Assembly (NCBI GenBank): GCA_902607625.1
Contig: CACLKR010000005.1
Coordinates: 1-64,000 of the forward strand
Reading direction: 5' to 3'
Length of the DNA stretch: 64,000 nt
DNA from: an uncultured Pelagibacteraceae bacterium
GTDB taxonomy: Bacteria; Pseudomonadota; Alphaproteobacteria; Pelagibacterales; Pelagibacteraceae
Shown: piece by piece, positions 33,744-43,273 of the stretch
Position numbering within the stretch: position 1 is the first letter of the stretch
How the letters are laid out: each line of letters opens with the position of its first letter
Translations under genes and position numbers: made by a program
The notes under the pieces: generated by a model
What the model saw: the letters and a program-made list of their open reading frames with translations, nothing else
Told to the model about the DNA's origin: nothing
Databases searched by the model: none

Positions 33744-35027
33744 ATGGAAACCTTTACAGAGCTAAATCTAAATCCGTCTTTAATGCAATCAATAACAAGA
33801 ATGCATTTTAAAGTTCCCACACCAATTCAAGCTCAGGCTATACCTCCAGCTCTTCTTGGAAAAGATATTTTGGGTACCGCACAAACTGGTACGGGAAAAA
33901 CACTTTGTTATGGAATTGCTTGTATTAATAAACTTCTAAATGACAGAGGTAGTAACGCACTTATTATATGTCCAACGCGTGAGCTAGCGGTTCAAGTTGG
34001 AGATGTTCTTAATGGATTAATAGAAAATACTATGAATATTAAATCTGCTGTACTTATTGGTGGAGAATCTATGCAAAAACAATTAAGGCAATTACAAAAG
34101 CGCCCAAGATTAATTATTGGAACTCCTGGACGTCTAAACGATCACTTAAAAAGAAAAAGTCTAAAATTATATCAATCATATTTTTTAGTCCTTGATGAAA
34201 CAGATAGAATGTTAGATATGGGTTTTATTCCACAAGTAGAACAAATATTAAAGTTTGTACCAAAAAAACATCAAACATTATTATTTTCAGCAACTTTGCC
34301 TCAAAATATTCTTAAAATTACTGAAAGATATTTAAATGACCCAATAAGAATAAGAGTTGGATCAACAACGACACCTATTTCAAAAATTAAACAAGAGGTT
34401 ATTCAAGTAAGTGAAGGTGACAAATATAACAAATTACTGGAAGAACTTTACAAAAGGAAAGGATCTATTTTAGTTTTTGTAAAAACAAAGCGCAATGCAG
34501 ATAAAATGGCAGATCGTTTACATGATGATGGGCATCGGTGTGACTGCATGCATGGAAATTTAAGACAATCAAAAAGACAAAAAACTTTAATCGCATTCCG
34601 TTCTGGGAAAATACGTATTCTAATCAGCACTGAACTTGCTGCCAGAGGTTTAGACGTGCCATCTATTCAACATGTAATTAATTACCATCTTCCCCAGGTT
34701 CCAGAAGATTTTATTCATAGAATTGGAAGAACAGCAAGAGCTGGGGCAGAGGGTTGCGCTCTTACTTTTATCACTCCTAATGATAGACAAATGTGGAATG
34801 GAATTCAAAGATTGATCAATCCCAATATAAAACAAGAGTTTAACACTTTTAAAAAATTTAACTATAGAGGGAAAAAAAGATTTTCAAGATTTAAACAACG
34901 CGGGAATAATGAAAGCAAACCTTTTAAAAAAAATTACTTTGAACACTATAATAATAATGAACATAGACGAAAAAAGAAATTTAAGTTTAAAAAGTATAGT
35001 CGGAGGGGTAGAAATAGAGCCGTTTAA
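33744..35027 (+). CDS. DEAD-box ATP-dependent RNA helicase (RhlE-like)
   Basis: A protein of 427 residues from the ATG at 33744; an upstream TTG frame from 33699 is unlikely to be coding. All core motifs are present: Q-motif region 'PTPIQAQAIPPAL', I 'AQTGTGKT', Ia 'PTRELAVQ', 'TPGRLNDHL', II 'LDETDRMLDMGFI' (DETD, a DExD variant), III 'SATLPQN', and VI 'HRIGRTARAG'. The C-terminal tail is Arg/Lys/Asn-rich and would bind RNA. It probably remodels structured RNA in ribosome assembly or mRNA decay. Confidence 0.92.
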   Translation: METFTELNLNPSLMQSITRMHFKVPTPIQAQAIPPALLGKDILGTAQTGTGKTLCYGIACINKLLNDRGSNALIICPTRELAVQVGDVLNGLIENTMNIKSAVLIGGESMQKQLRQLQKRPRLIIGTPGRLNDHLKRKSLKLYQSYFLVLDETDRMLDMGFIPQVEQILKFVPKKHQTLLFSATLPQNILKITERYLNDPIRIRVGSTTTPISKIKQEVIQVSEGDKYNKLLEELYKRKGSILVFVKTKRNADKMADRLHDDGHRCDCMHGNLRQSKRQKTLIAFRSGKIRILISTELAARGLDVPSIQHVINYHLPQVPEDFIHRIGRTARAGAEGCALTFITPNDRQMWNGIQRLINPNIKQEFNTFKKFNYRGKKRFSRFKQRGNNESKPFKKNYFEHYNNNEHRRKKKFKFKKYSRRGRNRAV

Positions 35028-35113
35028 ATAGTGAAAAAACTTTTATAGGATTTTGTAGGATAAACTAGTCTCCAAACTAGATCGTTTTGAGATAAAACAA
35101 AAATTGTACCAGT

Positions 35114-35341
35114 ATGAACGAAGAAAAGTCGCGCCAACTCTGGAAAATCATACAGGAAGCTGGCGATTATTTAAAAGGACAATTACCCGACCACCCAAAT
35201 CACCCTAAAGGCAGAAATCCTTATGCACACGTTGCAATATGCGTGAAATCTAAATTTAAAAAAAGTTATAAGGATATTGAAGATGAAAAATTTCAAGAAG
35301 TTATTGATTATATTGAATTTCTAAAAACAAATCCTAGTTAA
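35114..35341 (+). CDS. small conserved-looking protein of unknown function
   Basis: A 75-residue soluble protein. It has the central motif 'LPDHPNHPKGRNPYAHVAIC' followed by 'KSKFKKSYKDI' and an acidic helix 'DEKFQEVIDYIEFLK'. The Pro/His/Asn-rich centre is unusual for random coding. It lies between the helicase gene and typA on the same strand, 42 bp before typA. I do not recognise the function. Confidence 0.65.
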   Translation: MNEEKSRQLWKIIQEAGDYLKGQLPDHPNHPKGRNPYAHVAICVKSKFKKSYKDIEDEKFQEVIDYIEFLKTNPS

Positions 35342-35383
35342 CTATTTCTTATTTTTAAAATTAGACTATAAGAACTGTAAATA

Positions 35384-37213
35384 ATGAAAAATAATATTAG
35401 AAACATAGCTATAGTTGCTCACGTAGACCATGGAAAAACTACATTGATAGATTCTATTATGAAACAAAGTGGATTATGGCGTGATAATCAAAAAATTGAA
35501 GAAAGAGTTATGGATAGTGGTGACCTTGAAAAGGAGCGAGGAATAACTATCCTTGCAAAACCTGCCTCCATAAAATGGAAAGAAACTAGAATTAATATTA
35601 TTGATACTCCTGGACACTCAGATTTTTCTAGTGAAGTAGAAAGAGTTCTTGATATGGCCGATGGAGTAATACTTCTGACAGATGCAGCTGAAGGATGCCT
35701 TCCAGGTACAACCTTTGTAATGAAAAAAGCTTTAGCTCAAGGACTTAAACCAATAGTTATAATTAATAAAATTGATAGAAAAGATGCTAGACCAAAAGAA
35801 GTCATTGATGAAGTTTTTGATTTATTTGTTGCTTTAGGTGCAACAGACGAGCAACTGGATTTTCCAATTCTTTATGCATCAGGACGTGATGGCTGGTCAG
35901 TAAAAGAATTAACCCAACCAAAAGAAAATTTACATTCTTTGTTAGACTTAATGTTACAGCATGTTCCTGCTCCAAAAGTAGAAATAGATAAACCTTTTGC
36001 TATGCTTTCTACGCTTTTATATGCTGATAGTTTTTTGGGTAGATGTTTAGTAGGTCGTGTTGGTCAAGGAACCGCACGTATAAATCAAAATGTTAAAGCA
36101 ATTAATTTAGATGGAAAAAAAGTTGACGCCGGAAGGTTAACAAAACTTTTAAGATTTGAAGGAACTAAAAAAATTCCAGTTGAAGAAGTTGTGGCTGGAG
36201 ATATTGTAATTATTGCTGGACTAACCAAAGCAACGGTCGCTGATACCATTTGTGATCTTTCGGTTAAAAAACCTTTACCAAGTACACCAATCGACCCTCC
36301 TACTATGTCAATTAGCATAAGTGTAAATTCCTCTCCACTTGCGGGAATAGATGGAACAAAATTAACTTCTACAAAAATTCGAGAGCGCTTATTGGCTGAA
36401 GATGAAAATAATGTTGGAATAACTTTTTCAGAAAATGAAAATAAAGATTATTTTGAAATTAGTGGACGTGGTGAACTGCAATTAGGAGTATTAGTAGAAA
36501 CTATGAGGAGAGAAGGTTTTGAACTTACAGTTTCTCGCCCTCGTGTTATTTTTAAAACAGATGCTAATGGAAATAAAACTGAACCAATGGAAGAAGTAAC
36601 AATAGATTTGGATGCAGAGTTTTCTTCAAAAATTATAGACAGCATGAACAAGCGTAAAGCTGAGATGATTAATATGATTAATACGGGTGCTGGAAAAAAT
36701 CGCTTAATTTTTCATGCCCCATCTCGTGGTTTGATTGGGTACCAGTCAAGATTTATGACTCAAACGCGTGGTACTGGAGTAATAAATAGAACCTTTCATT
36801 CTTACGGATCTTTTAAATCTGGAATTAGAGGAAGAATAAATGGTGCGTTGATTTCTATGGAAACTGGACCAGCTGTTGCTTTTGCAATATTTAATTTGCA
36901 GGAACGTGGTGAAATTTTTATTGAACATAATACAGAAGTTTATCAAGGAATGATTTGTGGAGAACATAGCAGAGAAAATGATTTAGAAGTGAACTTTTTA
37001 AAGGGAAAAAAATTAACTAATATGAGAGCGTCAGGCTCTGATGAAAATGTAGTTTTAACACCTCCACGACAAATGAGTTTAGAAGAAAAAATGGCTTACA
37101 TTAATGATGATGAGGTTTTAGAAGTTACACCTAAACATTTAAGACTTCGTAAAAAATACTTGGATCATCACGAAAGAAAAAGAATGTCTAAAAGCAACTC
37201 TCAAAATGTTTAA
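35384..37213 (+). CDS. typA: translational GTPase TypA/BipA
   Basis: A 609-residue GTPase with EF-G-like domains. G1 is 'AHVDHGKTTLIDSIM', G2 includes 'ERGITILAK', G3 is 'IDTPGHSDF' and G4 is 'INKIDR'. The C-terminal BipA-specific part includes 'PSRGLIGYQSRFMTQTRGTG'. TypA binds ribosomes and helps 50S assembly and growth under stress or cold. The length matches the family. The DEAD-box helicase gene upstream fits a ribosome-assembly theme. Confidence 0.95.
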   Translation: MKNNIRNIAIVAHVDHGKTTLIDSIMKQSGLWRDNQKIEERVMDSGDLEKERGITILAKPASIKWKETRINIIDTPGHSDFSSEVERVLDMADGVILLTDAAEGCLPGTTFVMKKALAQGLKPIVIINKIDRKDARPKEVIDEVFDLFVALGATDEQLDFPILYASGRDGWSVKELTQPKENLHSLLDLMLQHVPAPKVEIDKPFAMLSTLLYADSFLGRCLVGRVGQGTARINQNVKAINLDGKKVDAGRLTKLLRFEGTKKIPVEEVVAGDIVIIAGLTKATVADTICDLSVKKPLPSTPIDPPTMSISISVNSSPLAGIDGTKLTSTKIRERLLAEDENNVGITFSENENKDYFEISGRGELQLGVLVETMRREGFELTVSRPRVIFKTDANGNKTEPMEEVTIDLDAEFSSKIIDSMNKRKAEMINMINTGAGKNRLIFHAPSRGLIGYQSRFMTQTRGTGVINRTFHSYGSFKSGIRGRINGALISMETGPAVAFAIFNLQERGEIFIEHNTEVYQGMICGEHSRENDLEVNFLKGKKLTNMRASGSDENVVLTPPRQMSLEEKMAYINDDEVLEVTPKHLRLRKKYLDHHERKRMSKSNSQNV

Positions 37214-37237
37214 TATAAAAAAAATTTCTATTAATTT

Positions 37238-38140
37238 TTAATTTAATCCAATAAAGCGTCTATTTCTTCTGGTGTTCAAGCTGTAATATAAAAGTGCAAA
37301 AGTAATAATACTTCCTCCAATTATTGTATTAGCTGTTGGTATTTCGTTTATTCCAAAAATAGGCAACCATACCCAAAAAATACCACCTAGAACCTCTGTC
37401 AAAGATAACAAAGTAAGATCAGCCGCAGGTAAATGTTTTGACCCTAGAGAATAAAGTATCATTCCTGAGCAAACTAAAGTTCCGTGTAAAGCTGATAAAG
37501 ATGAATTTCTAAATGTAGTAAAAAAATTAGCATCGCTAAAAATTAAAACAAAAAAAGAAAACGTCCCACAAAATAGTCCTGCAACTGCAACAGTTGTAAA
37601 TGTTGGTGTATTTTTCCTCCACCTTAATGAAACAGAAAAAAATGAAAACCCTAATGCCGATAAAAGTCCAATCACTAAACCAAATAAAGTTCCAATTTCT
37701 ACACTATTAAAGGCCATAAAAATAATTCCTATGGCTGCAACAATTATTGCTGTTAAAGTTGTATTTGAAACTTTTTCTTTAAGGAAAATGTAACCCAAAA
37801 TTGCTGTCATAAAAGGCATTGCTGCTAACATTAAAAGTGTAACGGCCACTGTTGTATGAGTTATTGACCATATAAAACACATCATAGCGATTCCTAAACT
37901 TATTCCTCCAAGAATTCCTGAGGCTCCAATTTTTTTATAATTTTTTATAAATGACTTTCCTTCTTTTAAAAATAAATAAAAATTTATTAGTAAAAAAATA
38001 GTAAAGCCTCTAAAAAAAAGATACTGCCAAGGAACTGACTGCGCATCTTCAATAAAGCGAACTACTAAAGCGCCAAAAGACCAGAATATCCCTGCTATTA
38101 AAACAATTAAAATTGCTGAATCGATTTTATCTTTTTTCAT
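37238..38140 (-). CDS. DMT-superfamily (EamA) transporter
   Basis: A 300-residue ten-segment membrane protein with two EamA repeats ('HTTVAVTLLMLAAMPFMTAI' and 'LPAADLTLLSLTEVLGGIFW'). It lies 30 bp downstream of moaE on the same strand, as the last gene of the molybdopterin run, and is convergent with typA. The position could mean a role with cofactor intermediates, but that is only context. Confidence 0.85.
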   Translation of the reverse strand: MKKDKIDSAILIVLIAGIFWSFGALVVRFIEDAQSVPWQYLFFRGFTIFLLINFYLFLKEGKSFIKNYKKIGASGILGGISLGIAMMCFIWSITHTTVAVTLLMLAAMPFMTAILGYIFLKEKVSNTTLTAIIVAAIGIIFMAFNSVEIGTLFGLVIGLLSALGFSFFSVSLRWRKNTPTFTTVAVAGLFCGTFSFFVLIFSDANFFTTFRNSSLSALHGTLVCSGMILYSLGSKHLPAADLTLLSLTEVLGGIFWVWLPIFGINEIPTANTIIGGSIITFALLYYSLNTRRNRRFIGLN

Positions 38141-38170
38141 TTTAATATCGCTAGAAACTTTTTCATATTA

Positions 38171-38626
38171 TTATATTTCTTTTTTGGGTCTTAATGAATG
38201 TCCCGGAAGCCATTCTTCTTTTCCATCAGCATAGTGTTCTTTTTTCCATATAGGAGATTGATGTTTTACCTCCTCAAGAATATATCTACAGATCTTAAAT
38301 GCTTCATCTCTATGTCCTGATCCAACTGCTATTAGAATGCTTATTTCGCCTACTGGCGCATACCCTTTTGCGTGTTCTAAGAAAATCTTAGCATGTTTAT
38401 CAAATTTATTTTTTGCATCATTACAGATTGATTGAAAAGATTTTATAACAGCTTGATCATGAGCATCATAGGTAACGGCTGTTACTTTTTTTCCACTATT
38501 TTCATTTCTAACTCTTCCAATAAAAATAGATTCAGCTCCATTTTTTTCAGAAACAATAAATTTTTTTGCCTTTTCTGAGGAAATTTTTTCTTCCTCTATT
38601 TTAACAAGCGCAGTATGTATGCTCAC
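38171..38626 (-). CDS. moaE: molybdopterin synthase catalytic subunit
   Basis: A 151-residue MoaE protein. It contains 'GAESIFIGRVRNENSGKKV' and 'LEYDAH'-equivalent 'VTYDAHDQAV'. 'ILIAVGSGHRDEAFKICRYI' is followed by the catalytic Lys region 'EEVKHQSPIWKKEHYADG'. It transfers sulfur from MoaD thiocarboxylate to cyclic pyranopterin monophosphate. Its start overlaps the moaD stop by one base. Confidence 0.93.
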   Translation of the reverse strand: MSIHTALVKIEEEKISSEKAKKFIVSEKNGAESIFIGRVRNENSGKKVTAVTYDAHDQAVIKSFQSICNDAKNKFDKHAKIFLEHAKGYAPVGEISILIAVGSGHRDEAFKICRYILEEVKHQSPIWKKEHYADGKEEWLPGHSLRPKKEI

Positions 38627-38892
38627 TAACCACCGCCAATGGGAGGAATAATTGAAATGAATTCTTTATCTTTTAATTTATAATTATCATTTACAACTTC
38701 ATCCTTTTCGCTAAAAAAGGCTGCTGTTTTAGGTAAGTTTTTTAAATTGCTTTTTGAATATTTTTCAGAAATAATTTTAGTTAGAATGTCTCTAACCTTT
38801 TCTATATTTGAATTATTTGGTAATTGAATATTTAAAGTATCTTTATCACTTAATACTTTTGATGATCCATAAAGTTTTAATTGAATTTCCAT
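38626..38892 (-). CDS. moaD: molybdopterin synthase sulfur-carrier subunit
   Basis: An 88-residue ubiquitin-like protein. It ends in 'ISIIPPIGGG', giving the terminal Gly-Gly that becomes the thiocarboxylate. It is encoded between moaA (1 bp gap) and moaE (1 base overlap), the expected partners. Confidence 0.92.
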   Translation of the reverse strand: MEIQLKLYGSSKVLSDKDTLNIQLPNNSNIEKVRDILTKIISEKYSKSNLKNLPKTAAFFSEKDEVVNDNYKLKDKEFISIIPPIGGG

Positions 38893-38893
38893 C

Positions 38894-39883
38894 TTAACCG
38901 CCTGTTACATTCATGTGTCTAGGAACAAATTGTTCATTTTCTTTTCTTTTAATAACAAAATCATGCCCTTTGGGTTTTCTTAAAATAGCTTCATATATTA
39001 CGTCTTTTAGCAGTTGATCGTTTTCACTTTTTCTTAAAGGTGATTTCAAATCTGCTTTATCTTGTTGGCCTAAACACATGTACATCTCGCCAGTGCAAGT
39101 AATTCTTACTCTATTACAAAGTTCACAAAAATTATGAGTATGTGGAGTAATGAAACCAATTTTTTGATCTGTTTCATGGCAATGTACATATCTTGCTGGA
39201 CCCCCGGTTCTTAACGAATCTTCGGTTATGCTATATTTTGTTTGTATCAAACTCTTAACATCGGTTAGAGGCATGTACTGATCTGATCTTTTTTCACCAA
39301 TTTCACCCATCGGCATTACTTCAATAAATGTAAGAGCAAATTTATTTTCCCCACACCAATTCACCAAATTTAAAATTTCATTTTCATTAATTCCTTTTAA
39401 GGCCACCGTATTAATTTTTATTTTTAATCCTGTTGCTTTTGCTACCATAATTCCGTTAATGATTTTATCAAAGTCACCAATTCGAGTAATTTTTTTAAAT
39501 TTATCTTTATCTAATGAATCTAATGAAACATTAATTCTTCTAACTCCGTTATCAAATAAATCTTTTGCATAACGGGCAAGTTGAGAACCATTTGTAGTAA
39601 GTGTTAATTCTTCCAACCCATGACCTATTTTTCTTCCTAGATTGTGAAATAGTTGCATTATATTTTTTCGAACTAGAGGTTCCCCCCCAGTAATTCTAAG
39701 TTTTTTTACACCAAGATCGATAAAAGTGTTACAAAGCCTGTCTAATTCTTCTAATGATAAAACATCTTTTTTAGGTAAAAATTCCATATCTTCTGACATA
39801 CAATAAGTACATCTAAAGTCACAACGATCTGTAACTGAAACTCTTACGTATGATATTTTTCTTTGAAATGGATCTATTAACAT
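38894..39883 (-). CDS. moaA: GTP 3',8-cyclase (radical SAM)
   Basis: A 329-residue MoaA. The radical-SAM cluster motif is '[20 protein letters not shown]' (CxxxCxxC). The second [4Fe-4S] site is '[21 protein letters not shown]'. The protein ends with 'RHMNVTGG', the C-terminal Gly-Gly needed for activity. It performs the first step of molybdenum-cofactor synthesis from GTP together with MoaC. The gene is part of the mobA-moaC-moeA-moaA-moaD-moaE run. Confidence 0.95.
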   Translation of the reverse strand: MLIDPFQRKISYVRVSVTDRCDFRCTYCMSEDMEFLPKKDVLSLEELDRLCNTFIDLGVKKLRITGGEPLVRKNIMQLFHNLGRKIGHGLEELTLTTNGSQLARYAKDLFDNGVRRINVSLDSLDKDKFKKITRIGDFDKIINGIMVAKATGLKIKINTVALKGINENEILNLVNWCGENKFALTFIEVMPMGEIGEKRSDQYMPLTDVKSLIQTKYSITEDSLRTGGPARYVHCHETDQKIGFITPHTHNFCELCNRVRITCTGEMYMCLGQQDKADLKSPLRKSENDQLLKDVIYEAILRKPKGHDFVIKRKENEQFVPRHMNVTGG

Positions 39884-39911
39884 AAATAAATTAAACCATA
39901 AAAATTATCTA

Positions 39912-41159
39912 TTAGCTACTAGGAATTAAAGGTACCCATTCAATAATATCCCCTGAATTAAATTGCTTTTTACCGCTAGGAAAAATACCCCAACAGTTTG
40001 CCTTTACAAACGATTCGATTCTGTGAGACTGTTGTCCTTGCAGCACCTTTAATTCTCCCAACCCCTTAGCATTAATATTTATTAAACACCTTGCAAAATG
40101 GGTAAAATTTTTTCGTTTTGAATATTTGTTAATTAGTTTGGCTTTAAATTTTTTTTCTTTTAACATTCCTAAACTATTTCGCAACAACGGATAGACAAAA
40201 AAACGAAACCCTGCTGCACATGAAATGGGATTTCCAGGTAAACCGAAAAATAATTTTTCTTTTCTGTTAAATTTAGCCAACATTATAGGTCGTCCAGGTT
40301 TTATAGAAACCCCTTTAAAATACGTTTTAAAACTGAGTTCATTTAGTAGCTTTGGTATAAAGTCAAATTTGCCTGCAGATATTGCTCCTGAAGTTACAAA
40401 TATATCAATATCTGATTTAAGTGATTTTTTAAGTTTTTCTTTGAGTTTTCTTTGTTCGCTGTCTTTTATAACTCCACCATCTATTATTTGGTAATGCAAA
40501 CTTTTGCTGAATGATGTGATATAATGATTATTTGAATTACGAACCTGCCAATTCGATATATTTTTCTTTTTATAATCTACAATTTCATCGCCGGTTCCAA
40601 AAAAAATTATTTTAGGCTTTTTTTTTACATATAAGTTCTTAATACCAAGAGTAGTAAGAGCCATAATGTGTTTTGGTTGAATTAACTCACTTCTTTTTAT
40701 GACTACATCTTTTAAATTATAATCTTCGCCAGCAAATCGAATAAATGAAAATTTTTTTACTTCATGATCCACAACAATATGTGTTGGTTTTCTTTCAGAT
40801 GGATAATATTTTATCTTTTCAACTGGTATAATAGAATCAAAGGGTTTGGGAACTATGCCTCCTGTCATAATTTCTACGGAAGAATTTTTAAGATAATTAT
40901 TTATTTTTGGATTGTCGCCAGCGCCAATAGTTTTTAAAATCTTAAATTTTTTAACTTTTTTTTTAGATAGCCCTTTGGTTTCTTTAGCTAAAACTGCAAA
41001 ACCATCAAAAGCAGTGTTATTGGCTAACGGATTCGCTGATGGTGATAAGATGTTTTTTGCACAAACTCTATTTAAAGAATCTGATATAGAAATTTTTTCG
41101 TGAGGTAAATTTAAGTAAACTTTATTTATTATTTTTATAGCTTTTTGGTAGTTGATCAT
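39912..41159 (-). CDS. moeA: molybdopterin molybdenumtransferase
   Basis: A 415-residue MoeA. Domain order is typical: 'NNTAFDGFAVLA' near the N-terminus, 'VEIMTGGIVPKPFDSIIPVE', the MogA-like domain 'FFGTGDEIVDYKKK' and 'FVTSGAISAGKFDFIP', 'KPGRPIMLAKF', and 'FFGLPGNPISCAAGFRFFV'. It inserts molybdate into adenylylated molybdopterin. It is 1 bp downstream of moaC. Only one MoeA/MogA-type gene is seen in the window. Confidence 0.93.
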   Translation of the reverse strand: MINYQKAIKIINKVYLNLPHEKISISDSLNRVCAKNILSPSANPLANNTAFDGFAVLAKETKGLSKKKVKKFKILKTIGAGDNPKINNYLKNSSVEIMTGGIVPKPFDSIIPVEKIKYYPSERKPTHIVVDHEVKKFSFIRFAGEDYNLKDVVIKRSELIQPKHIMALTTLGIKNLYVKKKPKIIFFGTGDEIVDYKKKNISNWQVRNSNNHYITSFSKSLHYQIIDGGVIKDSEQRKLKEKLKKSLKSDIDIFVTSGAISAGKFDFIPKLLNELSFKTYFKGVSIKPGRPIMLAKFNRKEKLFFGLPGNPISCAAGFRFFVYPLLRNSLGMLKEKKFKAKLINKYSKRKNFTHFARCLININAKGLGELKVLQGQQSHRIESFVKANCWGIFPSGKKQFNSGDIIEWVPLIPSS

Positions 41160-41160
41160 T

Positions 41161-41697
41161 TTAAATATTTAAAACATTTTTTATTTTTTTTGGTATCCCT
41201 TCAGGGTTAATCCATAATCCTTTTTTACCTCCTGATTTGACAAGCAATCTTGTGTTAGTGATTTTTAAATTTGGTTCGACTATTTTTGAAAGATCATAAA
41301 TTGCAAGAAGCGCTGAGTTCACTCCAGATAATGCCTCCATTTCAACACCTGTCTTTGAATTTGCGGAAACTAAACAATAAACAATAATCGAATTCTTTGG
41401 TTCATCAATTTCTGTATGAATAGAAATGTGATCTAAGGGTAAAGGATGGCAAAGTGGTATTAGCTCACTTGTCTTTTTAACTCCATTGATTCCAGAAACT
41501 TCCGCAATAGAAAGTGGATCGCCCTTGGGCATTTTCTTATTCTTAATCATTTTAATCACCTCAGAGCTTAAAATTATTTCTCCAACGGCAAGAGCCTTCC
41601 GGTGAGTGATTTCTTTGCTGCTGACATCCACCATTTTATAACCTGAGGATGAAAATATTTTATTTAAAGAATCTTCTAATTTACTATTTTTATTCAT
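41161..41697 (-). CDS. moaC: cyclic pyranopterin monophosphate synthase
   Basis: A 178-residue MoaC, slightly longer than average. 'RKALAVGEIILSSEVIKMIK', 'GINGVKKTSELIPLCHPLPL' and 'TGVEMEALSGVNSALLAIYD' with the catalytic Lys region 'KSGGKKG' are all present. It completes cyclic pyranopterin monophosphate formation after MoaA. It overlaps mobA by 8 bp. Confidence 0.93.
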   Translation of the reverse strand: MNKNSKLEDSLNKIFSSSGYKMVDVSSKEITHRKALAVGEIILSSEVIKMIKNKKMPKGDPLSIAEVSGINGVKKTSELIPLCHPLPLDHISIHTEIDEPKNSIIVYCLVSANSKTGVEMEALSGVNSALLAIYDLSKIVEPNLKITNTRLLVKSGGKKGLWINPEGIPKKIKNVLNI

Positions 41698-42313
41698 TTT
41701 TTATCTTCTTGCTTAATTTTTTTGCAAATTCTAAATCTTCTTCAGTATTAATATTAAAAAACGGATCATAATCTTTAAATGTAAATTCTAAATTTTTTAT
41801 TTTATTTTTTTCTGTCCAATCCTGAACTTTTCTCACTTTTTTGTTTATTAAATCGTCTTTAAGTTTGTCATAAAGATCTAAGGACCACAAACCAAAAATG
41901 TTGTGTTTACGTCCGTGAGAGCTTGCACAAAGTATTAAAGATTCTTTTTTTTCTGACTCTTTAATAAAACTTTCAATAATCTTTTCAGGAAAAAAAGGTG
42001 TGTCACATGGAAACGTGGCAATCCAAGAGCATTTGTTTAAGTTCTCTTTTGCCCATTTCATTGCGGTAAGTATACCAACCAATGGACCTAGTTGTCCTTC
42101 AATGCAATCTTTAACCGTTATTAAATTATTTTTGGAGAAAAATTCATTATCTTGATTAGTAATTATAATTACTTTTTTTAAATATTTTTTTACTTTATCT
42201 ATTGTATGTTCGATAAGTTTCTTATTATTAAGCTCAAGAAAGAGTTTGTCTTTACCCATTCTTTTTGATTGTCCGCCAGCGAGTATGGCTCCAAGTATAT
42301 TGTCTTCACTCAT
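41690..42313 (-). CDS. mobA: molybdenum cofactor guanylyltransferase
   Basis: About 207 residues from the ATG at 42313 ('MSEDNILGAILAGGQSKRMG'); the longer frame to 42343 is less likely. The nucleotidyltransferase signature 'LAGGQSKRMGKDKLFLEL' and 'TFPCDTPFFP' (metal Asp) are present. It attaches GMP to molybdopterin to form the bis-MGD needed by formate dehydrogenases. It is divergent from the formate-dehydrogenase cluster through a 42 bp spacer. Confidence 0.9.
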   Translation of the reverse strand: MSEDNILGAILAGGQSKRMGKDKLFLELNNKKLIEHTIDKVKKYLKKVIIITNQDNEFFSKNNLITVKDCIEGQLGPLVGILTAMKWAKENLNKCSWIATFPCDTPFFPEKIIESFIKESEKKESLILCASSHGRKHNIFGLWSLDLYDKLKDDLINKKVRKVQDWTEKNKIKNLEFTFKDYDPFFNINTEEDLEFAKKLSKKIKNE

Positions 42314-42355
42314 AAAACAAATTATAAATGCTAAAGAAAACACAATAAAGTTTAA

Positions 42356-42766
42356 ATGATAGATAAAGAAATCATTAGAATAGCCTCAAATACCGAAAAT
42401 CACGGTGCTCTTGATAGTCATACTCATTCTTCGAAGTTAAAAAATTCAATATGTGGCGATGACATGAAAATTTACCTAGTTGTTGAAAACGATAAAATTA
42501 CAAATTTTAAATATGAATGTGAATCCTGCATATACTGCCAAGCCTCGGTAAGTTTATTATCCAGAAAAGCTAAAAATAAATCGATTGAAAAAATTAAAAA
42601 TTTTGCTCAACAAGCAAATAGTCACTTTGATAAAAATACAAATTCTTTTGACAAAGAATGGAAGGAATTTGATAAGATTATTACAAAAAATAATATCCCA
42701 AGAAAGGAATGTTTGTTATTGCCCATTAACACAATGCTTGATGCTCTAAGTAAAAAATCTTTATGA
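42356..42766 (+). CDS. IscU/NifU-type iron-sulfur scaffold-like protein
   Basis: A 136-residue protein resembling IscU/SufU scaffolds. The three expected cysteine sites are visible: 'KNSICGDDMKIYLVVENDKI', 'ECESCIYCQASVSLLSRKAK' and 'PRKECLLLPIN'. It probably binds or delivers an Fe-S cluster. As first gene of the formate-dehydrogenase run, it may load the many clusters of FdsGB and FdsA rather than serve the whole cell. It overlaps the next gene by 4 bp (ATGA). Confidence 0.82.
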   Translation: MIDKEIIRIASNTENHGALDSHTHSSKLKNSICGDDMKIYLVVENDKITNFKYECESCIYCQASVSLLSRKAKNKSIEKIKNFAQQANSHFDKNTNSFDKEWKEFDKIITKNNIPRKECLLLPINTMLDALSKKSL

Positions 42767-43272
42767 AATTTAAAAAAATAATTTGTTGGCCTCCATTATT
42801 GGGTGGCGTCGGTGCAGGAGTCACAATTGCTATTCTTGCATATATAACCTTTCAATCTACTTTATCTGGTACTAATTATGGTCTTTGGTTAGCCGCATCC
42901 TTTGGCTCGTCGGTCGTTGTTGTTTTTGGATATCCCAATAATGAATTCGCCCAACCAAAAAATGTATTATTTGGACACCTTTTGTGTGCGTTGATTGGAA
43001 TTATATTTGTAACTTTATTCAAAATCTCTCAAGATAGATCGATTTTCTTTCTAGCAATAGGTATAGCTGTAGGCATTTCTGTAACGCTTATGATGGCGCT
43101 TAAAATTACACATCCACCTGCCGGAGGAAATACAATTGTTGTAATGTTAATTCAAGATTCTTTTCAATTTTTAATATTTCCAATAATGGTCGGGGCAGTT
43201 ACTATTATAATTGGGGGGGTGATTTATAATCGCTTTATTTTAAAAAAGAAATATCCTCTAAAATGGTTTTAG
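42763..43272 (+). CDS. HPP-family integral membrane protein
   Basis: A 169-residue protein with four hydrophobic segments and the family motif 'KITHPPAGGNTIVVML'. An 'FGSSVVVVFGYPNNEFAQPKN' segment is also typical. Some HPP proteins have been linked to nitrite or anion transport. Placed between the scaffold gene (4 bp overlap) and fdhD (1 bp gap), it could move formate or another small anion for the dehydrogenase; that is inferred from context. Confidence 0.82.
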   Translation: MKFKKIICWPPLLGGVGAGVTIAILAYITFQSTLSGTNYGLWLAASFGSSVVVVFGYPNNEFAQPKNVLFGHLLCALIGIIFVTLFKISQDRSIFFLAIGIAVGISVTLMMALKITHPPAGGNTIVVMLIQDSFQFLIFPIMVGAVTIIIGGVIYNRFILKKKYPLKWF

Positions 43273-43273
43273 T

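Noticed and set aside
35060-35090. Hairpin (ACTAG repeats) between the helicase gene and the 75-residue gene
   Set aside because: Five-base stem and no T tract; too weak to call a terminator.
39884-39911. Molybdenum-cofactor riboswitch before moaA
   Set aside because: Only 28 bases separate moeA and moaA, too short for the known motif.
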